Below, in pieces: positions 55,405 to 62,359 of a stretch of DNA of 62,359 bases. The notes under the pieces were generated by a model that did not search any database, was not told where the DNA came from, and saw nothing but the letters and a program-made list of their open reading frames with translations. How positions within the stretch are numbered: the first letter of the stretch is position 1; each line of letters begins with the position of its first letter. The DNA lies in NCBI RefSeq assembly GCF_017599345.1, contig NZ_JAGFVL010000019.1, positions 1-62,359 of the forward strand, in the 5' to 3' direction. A program made the position numbers and the translations under genes. This DNA comes from Gracilibacillus suaedae. GTDB lineage: Bacteria; Bacillota; Bacilli; Bacillales; Amphibacillaceae.

Positions 55405-56088
55405 TTATTCTGCCTTATATTGATGTCTAAATACTTGTAATGATTCTGTATTATTTAACGATGCCAATACTTCTTCGTTTAATTCTCCAGTTCCATATTC
55501 AATCACATATACATCTACCTCTTTTTTGCCCCATTTTTCATACACATCATTCACTGTCGGATAATATAAATCAATCTTATTTCCTTTGATTGCACCACCC
55601 TTATCCGCTACAATACCATAGCCGTAATCAGGAATATACAATATCGTACCAATCGGATAAACATCTAAATCCGCAGCAATTGTAGAATACAAATCTCTAG
55701 TAACTTTAACCCCAGAATATGTCACACCATAAGCGGGATGATCTGGCGTTTTCCCAGTAGATTCCACACCTGCTGTATACCCAGTGGCTACGACATTATG
55801 TTTCTCATATTGACTTAAATCCAACGTTTCTTCCAGGGTAGATGGCTCTGTTATTTCTTCACTTGAAATGTATGTGACGCGATTGGTACGATGTTTGACG
55901 TATTTCTTTTTGTTTAGAATTTCTCGATCTTGCTGATAACCTATATCAAGTGAATCATTTGTTTCCTCTGTTAAGCTATTAAACATTTCTTGTGCTGATA
56001 CATTAGATACTATAGTGAAACTAGACATTAATGCCCCAAACAACAGAATAATCATCAATAGACTTTTGAAAATTTTCCATATAAACAT
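55405..56088 (-). CDS. yuiC: 3D-domain protein (YuiC/Sps type peptidoglycan-related)
   Basis: A 227-aa protein with an N-terminal signal/anchor helix (about 5-27) and a C-terminal 3D double-psi barrel: [19 protein letters not shown], then [32 protein letters not shown], containing the three Asp residues for which the domain is named. YuiC is related to resuscitation/stationary-phase survival muralytic proteins. The start lies in an operon-like row with yuiB. Confidence 0.9.
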   Translation of the reverse strand: MFIWKIFKSLLMIILLFGALMSSFTIVSNVSAQEMFNSLTEETNDSLDIGYQQDREILNKKKYVKHRTNRVTYISSEEITEPSTLEETLDLSQYEKHNVVATGYTAGVESTGKTPDHPAYGVTYSGVKVTRDLYSTIAADLDVYPIGTILYIPDYGYGIVADKGGAIKGNKIDLYYPTVNDVYEKWGKKEVDVYVIEYGTGELNEEVLASLNNTESLQVFRHQYKAE

Positions 56089-56155
56089 AAAAAGATCACA
56101 CCTCTCTTAGGTGTAATCTTTTCCACTAACAACAAGAAATATACATTTGGTTCTA

Positions 56156-56467
56156 TTAGAACATTTGATAACCGTTTTTTCTAAGAAACTTAATCACGAT
56201 CCCAGCAACTATTGTGCCAATAAAACCAGATGATAATATAATCGCATCTTGTACACTTAAGGTAATTAACTCATTCCACAGTGTTGGAAATGCATGACCT
56301 GGGTCAGTGAAGTATGTAGAAAAAGGAAAAGTATCAACAATGAATATAACAATGATCGGAAAAACGAAGGCCATTAGCCATGTCTGACGTAAAATCATGT
56401 TAAGAATAAAGCTAATCCCAAAAAATAAAACAAAAAATAAAAGAACAGAGATAAAAAGTTGAATCAT
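56156..56467 (-). CDS. yuiB: YuiB-family membrane protein
   Basis: A 103-aa hydrophobic protein with three predicted helices (about 3-22, 28-48, 75-95). Conserved in Bacillus between yuiC and yumB; function unknown. GAGGAG precedes the start. Confidence 0.85.
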   Translation of the reverse strand: MIQLFISVLLFFVLFFGISFILNMILRQTWLMAFVFPIIVIFIVDTFPFSTYFTDPGHAFPTLWNELITLSVQDAIILSSGFIGTIVAGIVIKFLRKNGYQMF

Positions 56468-56625
56468 TCGTATACTCCTCTTCGTTCATATAAAGTGAGA
56501 CTATGATCATCGGGGCACGTTAAGCACCGTAATCAAAATCAATAACTCTTCTTATTTTATACTGCCATGGGAACTTGTGCAATAAAGTTCATTTATTTGT
56601 AATAAATAAAGCATTTAGGACTGTG

Positions 56626-56806
56626 GTGGACATTTGTTCCGTTATTTGTGACAAAAAAGGCATTTTTAGAGTGCCAGCGGACATCTATTCCGCTATTCAT
56701 TGAAAATAAAGCTAATTTTCACCGCAAGGAACCGAATAAGAGATTAAATGTCCGCTAACACCGATAAATAGGCGTTATTGCGTTAAATAACGCACTAAAT
56801 GTCCGT
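56626..56806 (-). repeat. 181-bp four-box intergenic repeat, copy C
   Basis: Boxes at 56626 (GTGGACAT), 56677 (GCGGACAT), 56748 (ATGTCCGC) and 56799 (ATGTCCGT); both pairs are offset by 51 bp. It is inverted relative to copies A and B. It occupies the gap between yumB and yuiB; a yuiA-like gene, usual here in Bacillus, was not found. Confidence 0.85.
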
Positions 56807-56831
56807 GTAGGCATCTACAGCTTGCATTTAA

Positions 56832-56858
56832 AAAGCAGAGGACCCAATCCTCTGCTTT
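56832..56858 (-). terminator. Terminator of yumB
   Basis: An 11-bp perfect stem AAAGCAGAGGA/TCCTCTGCTTT, loop CCCAA, with T-run on the minus strand. Confidence 0.85.
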
Positions 56859-56869
56859 GGTTTGTGATA

Positions 56870-58087
56870 TTAAAAGATGTTAAATTTACCTTTTTTCAAC
56901 ACTAATCCTATACCGCCGATTTTGAATAGTGCACGGTTATCGATTACTTTCTTCATGAAAGAAGCAGTCCAACCGAAGATCTTCTTGCCACCGAAGATAG
57001 ATCCCATTGCATCTTTGTCACCAAGTGAACACACAGTTCCTCGGTTAATAAATTCAAATGGTTCTAACTCGCCACCTTTTACAAGTGCGATTAAATTGTG
57101 TGCACATACCTCTGCTTGTTGCATAGCAATTTGAGCAGTTGGTGGGTATGGACGTTCAATTTCTTTGTTCCAGACTAATGCACAATCTCCAACTACGAAG
57201 ACATCTTCATGTGAAGGTGCACGTAATTCAGGTGTTACTTCTACTTTACCACGGTTGTCTTCTAATGCAGATTCTTCTACTAGGTGATTTGCACGAACTC
57301 CAGCTGCCCAGACAGTTGTCATGGTTGGAATATCTTCTTTTTCACCGTTTTGCTCGATCGTAATCCCATCTGCACGAACTTCTTTCAACATGGCACCTAG
57401 TTTGAATTCAACACCTCGAGCTTCAAGAGAATTCATGGCATATTCAATTAATTCCGGATCAAAGCCAGGCATAATAGAGTCCATTCCTTCTACAACCATT
57501 AGACGAACTTTACTACGGTCAATATCATATTCTTCACATAATTCCGGAATACGGTTTGCTAATTCCCCAACAAACTCAATTCCGGTGAAGCCACCACCAC
57601 CGACAACAATGTTTAAACGTTCTTGCTTAGGTTCAGCTTCATTATTATACGTTGCAAATTGGTAATCAATATGTTCACGAATCTGACGCGCTTTATTAAT
57701 GCTTCCAATCGTAAACGCATTATCCAATAAACCTGGAATTCCAAATGTAGCAGCTTCAAAACCTAAAGCAACTACTAAATAGTCATACTCTAATACGTCA
57801 CCATCTTGCAATTCTACTTTCTTCTCATCAGGCTTAAGTGCTGTTACCATATCTTGCACAAAATTAACCTTTGCTGAGTTAATTAGGTCAGAAATTTTCA
57901 CACGACTGCGGTCATGATGTAATGTACCTGCTGCAGCTTCATGTAACCAAGTTGACTCATAGTGATAGTCATGCTTGTTTACAAGCGTAATGTGTGCATC
58001 ATTCACACCTAGTTTTTTTTGTAGCTTGGCTACTGTCGTTAACCCACCATAGCCAGCTCCCAAAATGACAATTTTTGGTCTGTTCAT
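56870..58087 (-). CDS. yumB: Type II NADH dehydrogenase (YumB/Ndh-like)
   Basis: 405 aa from ATG 58087 ([15 protein letters not shown]); the upstream ATG 58102 has no ribosome site. FAD site GAGYGG (about 9-14), NADH site [27 protein letters not shown] and an amphipathic C-terminal end for membrane contact. It passes electrons from NADH to menaquinone without pumping protons. Divergent from yumC, as in Bacillus. Confidence 0.92.
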   Translation of the reverse strand: MNRPKIVILGAGYGGLTTVAKLQKKLGVNDAHITLVNKHDYHYESTWLHEAAAGTLHHDRSRVKISDLINSAKVNFVQDMVTALKPDEKKVELQDGDVLEYDYLVVALGFEAATFGIPGLLDNAFTIGSINKARQIREHIDYQFATYNNEAEPKQERLNIVVGGGGFTGIEFVGELANRIPELCEEYDIDRSKVRLMVVEGMDSIMPGFDPELIEYAMNSLEARGVEFKLGAMLKEVRADGITIEQNGEKEDIPTMTTVWAAGVRANHLVEESALEDNRGKVEVTPELRAPSHEDVFVVGDCALVWNKEIERPYPPTAQIAMQQAEVCAHNLIALVKGGELEPFEFINRGTVCSLGDKDAMGSIFGGKKIFGWTASFMKKVIDNRALFKIGGIGLVLKKGKFNIF

Positions 58088-58368
58088 CTTTCTCACATCC
58101 ATTTAAGTATTTTTTTGTAACTATTCGTGATGTATTTCACGTACTATCACGTAATAATACATATGTCTTAATAATTAGTCCATAGTATATGTTAGACCTT
58201 TTTACGACATTTTTCAACCCTTGATTTTAATTTTGTGAATTTTTTAACCCCCCTTTCTGAATTTGGCACAATTTACAAATATTCAATTACAATATTGTAA
58301 AAATGACATGATTGATGCTGTTATGTTAAAATATAAGGCATTGATGTAAGTATTAGGGGGAATCTAAT

Positions 58369-59352
58369 ATGTCAAAGGAAGTTTATGATATAACCATTAT
58401 TGGAGCAGGACCTGTTGGATTGTTTACAGCTTTTTACGGTGGCTTAAGGCAATCTTCTGTAAAAATCATCGAGAGTTTACCACAAATCGGCGGACAGCTA
58501 AGCGCATTATATCCAGAAAAATATATTTATGATATAGCCGGCTTTCCGAAGGTTCGTGCGCAAGAACTCGTCGATAACTTGAAAGAACAAACGGATTTAT
58601 TTGAACCGGAAATTGTTTTAAATCAATCCGTTGAGAAAGTCGAGCGTTTAGAGGATGAAACCTTCCGAATTACTACACCGACAGAAGAACATCTCTCTAA
58701 AGTAATCATTATTACAGGTGGAAATGGTGCTTTTCAACCAAGAAAATTATCGATTAATAATGCAGAGCATTTTGAAGATAAAAACCTTCATTATTTCGTG
58801 GATAATATGGATAAATTCCGTGACCAGCGTGTTGTATTATTCGGTGGAGGCGATTCAGCCGTTGATTGGGCTCTTATGTTAGAACCCATTGCAAAAGAAG
58901 TGACATTAGTACACAGAAGAGATTCATTCCGTGCACATGAGGCAAGCGTGGAGAACTTAATGAATTCTAATGTGAATATTTTAACACCGTATGTTCCAGA
59001 AAGTCTGATTGGACAAGACAAAATAGATCAAGTCCGCTTAAAAGAAGTGAAAGGTGACAACGAAGTCGTAGTAGATGTAGACCATGTACTAGTGAATTAT
59101 GGTTTTATTTCATCCTTAGGACCGATTAAAAATTGGGGATTAGAAATTGACAAGAACAGCATTGTAGTTAATTCAAAAATGGAAACAAATGTCCCTGGCA
59201 TCTATGCTGCGGGTGATATTTGTACGTATCCTGGTAAAGTAAATTTAATTGCTGCTGGCTTTGGTGAAGGACCGACTGCCGTTAACAATGCAAAAGCTTA
59301 TATGGATCCAAAGGCGAGAATTCAGCCTAAACATTCAACGAGTATGTTTTAA
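58369..59352 (+). CDS. yumC: Ferredoxin/flavodoxin-NADP reductase (YumC type)
   Basis: A 327-aa thioredoxin-reductase-like flavoprotein lacking the CxxC redox pair: FAD motif [28 protein letters not shown] motif [13 protein letters not shown], and [26 protein letters not shown]. It reduces ferredoxin or flavodoxin. The start follows AGGGGG. Confidence 0.95.
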   Translation: MSKEVYDITIIGAGPVGLFTAFYGGLRQSSVKIIESLPQIGGQLSALYPEKYIYDIAGFPKVRAQELVDNLKEQTDLFEPEIVLNQSVEKVERLEDETFRITTPTEEHLSKVIIITGGNGAFQPRKLSINNAEHFEDKNLHYFVDNMDKFRDQRVVLFGGGDSAVDWALMLEPIAKEVTLVHRRDSFRAHEASVENLMNSNVNILTPYVPESLIGQDKIDQVRLKEVKGDNEVVVDVDHVLVNYGFISSLGPIKNWGLEIDKNSIVVNSKMETNVPGIYAAGDICTYPGKVNLIAAGFGEGPTAVNNAKAYMDPKARIQPKHSTSMF

Positions 59353-59489
59353 GGGTAAAAACATAATTATAAAAATACAATAAAACGCCTATATAACAGC
59401 ATTTAAGGTGTTTGGTGAAAATTAGAATAAAACTATTTTTAGGTTAAAACTGTATCATTTATAGTATCACATATATTTTAAGCACCTAC

Positions 59490-60209
59490 TTATTCGGTAG
59501 GTGCTATTGTTTCTTTTGCTTCGTTAAACAAACGCTGAATATCAGGTTGTAAACTACCTTCCTCTATATCCATTTGCAAAAACGTCAACGCAGTATTTAT
59601 CTCATTCATATCTTCGTTTGTTAAATAGTGTTTTCCGTCTACTTCAAATCCTTCTCCGGCATAATTTATCAAAAAATCATCTAAATCCTCCACTTGCTCA
59701 CTATAAAATTCATTAGTTTCGCCATTAACCAATGGGTCAAATTCGTCAAATAATACTCTTGCATCTTCCACGAATTTTGGGTGCAACCCGTCATATGTTT
59801 CATACGTTGGATGCTTATCTTTTAGTTCATCTGGTACACTTTTAGCTTGTAAGTATTCCAAAACTAATTCTTTATCTGCTTCATAATAACCCTTTTCGCT
59901 TTCTAAATTGTCTGATTCGTCAGTGTATAAAGTCATACTTCTTAGTTTTCGTACTATTTCTTTTTCTAATCCGTTCATCTCATACATAGCGTCTTCATTA
60001 GACATGTATTCACCAACTATGTACTTATCCATATAATCATTAAATAATTCATCTTCTTCTTCGTTCAATGATCTGTTTTCACCATGAGCAGTATCTAACA
60101 ATTCTAATATTTGATTTGTATCTTTTTCAAAATCTTCTTGGATTAAATTATTACTGCTACAACCAGCCACCACAAACAACAATAACAAAAATAATATGTA
60201 TTTCTTCAA
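59490..60209 (-). CDS. Lipoprotein of unknown function
   Basis: 239 aa from TTG 60209, preceded by GGGGAGAGG; a reading from 60299 would overlap the next gene and places the signal peptide 30 residues in. Signal peptide with lipobox VVAGC. The body is acidic and helical with repeated Glu/Asp (for example NEEEDELFNDYMDKY). No family recognised. Confidence 0.75.
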   Translation of the reverse strand: MKKYILFLLLLFVVAGCSSNNLIQEDFEKDTNQILELLDTAHGENRSLNEEEDELFNDYMDKYIVGEYMSNEDAMYEMNGLEKEIVRKLRSMTLYTDESDNLESEKGYYEADKELVLEYLQAKSVPDELKDKHPTYETYDGLHPKFVEDARVLFDEFDPLVNGETNEFYSEQVEDLDDFLINYAGEGFEVDGKHYLTNEDMNEINTALTFLQMDIEEGSLQPDIQRLFNEAKETIAPTE

Positions 60210-60264
60210 ATTAACCTCTCCCCTTTCTTCCATTATTCTACAACATTTCCATGAGAAAAAACAC

Positions 60265-60501
60265 CTACTTTTGTGTAGGTGCTTTGTCATATGCTCCATT
60301 TCTAATTAAATGAAATCTTCTTTTTAAGTACTTTCCTAATAAATGTAACGATTCATTTCTTATTAAATCTTCCACTTCATCTTCATAATAAAGGAAAGTA
60401 TGACCGTTAGTTCTGTCCAATATATGTATAGCTCTTTGACGCATGTCTACATCGTAAAAAGTACGAATTTTAAAACGGCGCTCCTTATCACTATTCATCA
60501 T
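60265..60501 (-). CDS. Small basic protein, unknown
   Basis: 78 aa beginning MMNSDKERRFKIRTFYDVDMRQRAI, with GGGGGA upstream of the start. Basic at both ends, acidic in the middle (YYEDEVEDLIR). I do not recognise a family. Divergent from the SOS-box gene at 60636. Confidence 0.6.
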   Translation of the reverse strand: MMNSDKERRFKIRTFYDVDMRQRAIHILDRTNGHTFLYYEDEVEDLIRNESLHLLGKYLKRRFHLIRNGAYDKAPTQK

Positions 60502-60607
60502 AAATATCCCCCATTAATATTATTAATAATAATATTTTCGACAAAATAAACAAAAATCCTTCATAAAAATACAATTTGCATAATCTTATTATTTGGATGT
60601 ATGATAA

Positions 60608-60619
60608 GAACAAACGTTC
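60608..60619. promoter_or_regulatory. SOS (LexA) box
   Basis: GAACAAACGTTC, the GAAC-N4-GTTC core, matches the extended Bacillus consensus CGAACRNRYGTTYC at 13 of 14 positions. It lies 17 bp before the start codon of the next gene. Confidence 0.75.
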
Positions 60620-60635
60620 CTGTTATGAGGTGAAT

Positions 60636-61007
60636 ATGTTGAGGTATATAACTGACGAAGAATTCAAAATTGCTAGCAGGTATTTATTTTTAAGCATGGC
60701 TATTGAAGTGATTCAGAAGGATCTAGATACATTAAGAAACAACCACATCTTTAAAATAAATGAGCCTTATATTAAGTTGCTGGAATCAATCGAAAAGAAA
60801 GCTATTGAGGAAAGACGTGAGTTGAAGCAACAAATGCACCGGAATAATCTTAAGGTGTTGCAGACTGATAAAGATGATCAGTTCACAGAATATACATTTT
60901 ACGCTAAACACAAAGAGGAAAAACGGAATTATTTTAATCCGGCTATACGGAAGAAGGTGTTAAACATTTTAGAGGAGTTGATGGAAGGAGCAATGATGAA
61001 AGTTTAG
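60636..61007 (+). CDS. Probable SOS-regulated small protein, YhjD-like
   Basis: 123 aa from ATG 60636; GAGGTGA lies 2-3 bases upstream, and TTG 60639 may also be used. The pattern of an N-terminal helix pair, INEPYIKLLESIEKKA and KRNYFNPAIRKKV resembles B. subtilis YhjD from memory, an SOS gene of unknown role. The directly upstream SOS box supports damage control of this gene. Confidence 0.65.
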   Translation: MLRYITDEEFKIASRYLFLSMAIEVIQKDLDTLRNNHIFKINEPYIKLLESIEKKAIEERRELKQQMHRNNLKVLQTDKDDQFTEYTFYAKHKEEKRNYFNPAIRKKVLNILEELMEGAMMKV

Positions 61008-61169
61008 TCCTTACCGTATAACGTTAACAGATAAGGACTAAACTTGCTGAAAGGAAGGAGACACTCTTCCTTTCTTGTCGAATTATAGCGTAATATGTTC
61101 AGAAAAAGAAGAAACCACCACATATGAGTTATGGGTATAGATAATATGTTCAAACTTTAACTCTGTCTT

Positions 61170-61343
61170 TTAATTGTTTTTTTTGTTAGTTTTAGAAAAT
61201 AACACAATGCAAATTGCTATAATATTTAGAAGAAACATAATTATATAATATAGGTTTGTTAAATCATTAATGTATTCAAATAAATATCGAATGCTATTTA
61301 GAGACAAAATAATTATTAAAACAAGAAATAATTTAGAATTCAT
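61170..61343 (-). CDS. 57-aa two-helix membrane peptide
   Basis: The reading MNSKLFLVLIIILSLNSIRY... has two hydrophobic helices (about 4-18 and 30-51) and a basic tail KTNKKNN. ATG 61343 follows GAAAGGAAG. It begins 15 bp after the DCC gene on the same strand, so it belongs to that operon. Possible immunity or toxin-associated peptide; unproven. Confidence 0.6.
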   Translation of the reverse strand: MNSKLFLVLIIILSLNSIRYLFEYINDLTNLYYIIMFLLNIIAICIVLFSKTNKKNN

Positions 61344-61358
61344 AAAGACTTCCTTTCT

Positions 61359-61742
61359 TCACAGAAAATATTTACGCTCATTTTGACTTGGTAAACTACA
61401 TTTAATTGGTTTACTCAATTTTTTTCTGTACTTAGCAACTATTTTATAAAAAAAATCCCTTATAGGTTTAGGTATTATTTTTAATATAAACAATGGAATA
61501 AATAATTTATTTGCTTGAACTATTACGTGGAGTATTGCGTCTGAATATACATACATTCTATTAGAATTAATTAAAATTATGCTATCCACATTATCTTTAA
61601 TTCCATTTTTAATAGTAAATTCATTGTACCATTTACTATTAAAACTAGTAACTCGTAAAGAACTATTTTTGTTGATTTTTAAAAGGAATTTTATAAATTT
61701 ACTACAAAAATTACATTCTCCATCATAAACTAAAATCACCAT
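61359..61742 (-). CDS. DCC-family thiol-disulfide oxidoreductase (DUF393)
   Basis: A 127-aa thioredoxin-fold protein of the DCC family, named for the DGECNFC motif at its N-terminus (YDGECNFCSKFI, about 6-17). The start overlaps the HTTM gene stop as TAATG. Such proteins pair with HTTM/SdpB-type membrane proteins. Probably assists disulfide or peptide processing; AT-rich like its neighbours. Confidence 0.85.
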   Translation of the reverse strand: MVILVYDGECNFCSKFIKFLLKINKNSSLRVTSFNSKWYNEFTIKNGIKDNVDSIILINSNRMYVYSDAILHVIVQANKLFIPLFILKIIPKPIRDFFYKIVAKYRKKLSKPIKCSLPSQNERKYFL

Positions 61743-62290
61743 TAAGCTCCCTTCTCCTCTCCTTGAATATTGGTATTTTCTAACTTATAAACTTTTCCTT
61801 TAATAAATTTCAGAACACCTTTATACTCTCTATCACTTATAAATTGTAAGTCTAACGCAATCATAATAACACCAAACTGAACTAATCCCATAAAAATAAT
61901 AATACTAAAGTGAAAAAGGATTGATCCAAATAAAATTAAATACCGAGTATATTTATTGAAAACAAAAAAAGGAAAAAATAATTGTGTAAATATAGCTAAA
62001 TAAGCTCCTAAAGTTAATAAAAATGGGGAGTTTAATATAAAGGATCTGAAACTTTCAAAATAATTCATACTGAAGGAATCTAAGTTTAAAATATAATATA
62101 AGGCTGTTCCATGATACCACATCTCTCCTTGAGCCTTAAAAAAACCTGAAAAGAAATAAAGAATACATACTTGTATTAGTATCATAAAAAGCAACATATT
62201 GTGCAATAACTTCTTAGTTGATGTCATTTTTTTTATTTTATATACAGAAAAGTAAGCTGTATTATGGTATGTCAACACTAAATCGGACAA
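61742..62290 (-). pseudogene. HTTM/SdpB-family membrane protein, N-terminus replaced by IS end
   Basis: A reading of 182 codons in which the first seven (TTG start, MSDLVLT) derive from the end of an IS at 62270-62290. The remainder is the C-terminal part of an HTTM-type protein: KAQGEMWYHGTALYYIL, then four or five helices and LDLQFISD. Related proteins such as SdpB, which acts in maturation/export of the SDP toxin peptide, are about 270-320 aa, so the N-terminal third or more is missing. Conservation of the rest suggests a recent break. Confidence 0.8.
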
Positions 62291-62359
62291 TTTTTTAAAG
62301 GTTCATCAACTTGTATTCAGTAGGTGTTAAATAATTTAGAGATCCATGAATTCGAATGT
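62270..62359 (-). mobile_element. Second IS3-family insertion sequence, right end
   Basis: The boundary is 62270: TGTCAACACTAAATCGGACAA, whose complement ends in TTGACA like the IS at the other window edge. Upstream on the minus strand is the end of a transposase gene. It extends beyond the window. Confidence 0.75.
62295..62359 (-). CDS. IS3-family transposase OrfB, C-terminal fragment
   Basis: The minus strand reads IRIHGSLNYLTPTEYKLMNL and stops at 62295-62297. RIHGSLNYLTPTEY is the usual C-terminal signature of IS3-family OrfB. The rest lies outside the window. The sequence differs from the C-terminus of the first IS (RIHGSIGFISPVAFKQ), so it is a different element. Confidence 0.85.
   Translation of the reverse strand, partial: IRIHGSLNYLTPTEYKLMNL

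Noticed and set aside
1-62359. CRISPR array, tRNA or rRNA genes, prophage
   Set aside because: No evenly spaced short direct repeats, no cloverleaf or rRNA sequence, and no phage structural genes noticed.

Overview
The window looks like chromosome from a low-GC, endospore-former-type Bacillota, most likely a halotolerant member of the Bacillaceae near Gracilibacillus/Oceanobacillus. The evidence is blocks of Bacillus-type gene neighbours (ytzC-ytqB-ytpB-ytoA-asnB-metK-ytkD; menF-menD-menH-menB-menE; yugO-yugN-pgi-yugI-yugF-patB; yuiD-yuiC-yuiB-yumB-yumC), strong AGGAGG ribosome sites, frequent TTG/GTG starts, and an acidic linker on a secreted lipoprotein. The genus is inference.

Layout. 1-1379: an IS3-family insertion sequence, cut at its left end by the window edge. 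1572-4588: two tandem nitrate/nitrite-type MFS transporters. 5100-9393: a complete ugp-type ABC importer (ATPase, two permeases, lipoprotein). 9488-14779: aldo/keto reductase, 2-hydroxyacid dehydrogenase, the gluconeogenesis regulators ccpN-ppsR, and a sugar-type MFS transporter with a cre-like site. 15105-18854: a PstS-like membrane-anchored binding protein, a frameshifted membrane protein and a large membrane-anchored protein. 18943-20710: a YtrA-type GntR/ABC operon behind a 44-bp perfect palindrome. 20768-34092: the ytz/ytq/ytp/yto/asnB/metK/ytkD block, with an iron-siderophore ATPase under a Fur box and gene remnants. 34339-35589: a UvrX-type Y-family polymerase with an SOS box. 35676-43861: the menaquinone pathway (menF, D, H, B, E on one strand, menA and a menI-like thioesterase divergent), lacking menC. 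43891-59352: ribU, an M42 peptidase, a YugO-type K+ channel, pgi, patB, Cu/Zn SOD, HPr, deoD and the yui/yum redox genes. 59490-61007: small lineage-specific genes, one with an SOS box. 61170-62359: an AT-rich SdpB/HTTM-DCC-small membrane protein cluster whose first gene is cut by a second IS3-family element running off the window.

The genes form a housekeeping backbone: quinone synthesis, type II NADH dehydrogenase, nitrate transport and carbon-catabolite control fit a facultative respirer. Intergenic space is unusually rich in dispersed repeats. The most regular is a 181-bp element with four GCGGACAT/ATGTCCGC boxes, paired at a constant 51-bp offset. There is also a ~500-bp repeat (two copies) and a ~125-150-bp repeat (two copies), one of which lies inside the long 5' leader of metK. 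That leader shows no recognisable S-box, but has a 5' hairpin whose loop can pair with sequence just before the Shine-Dalgarno.

The best candidates for something not yet described are the four-box repeat, the metK leader, and the IS-broken SdpB-like locus with its tiny two-helix membrane protein. All assignments come from reading the sequence; no searches were run.
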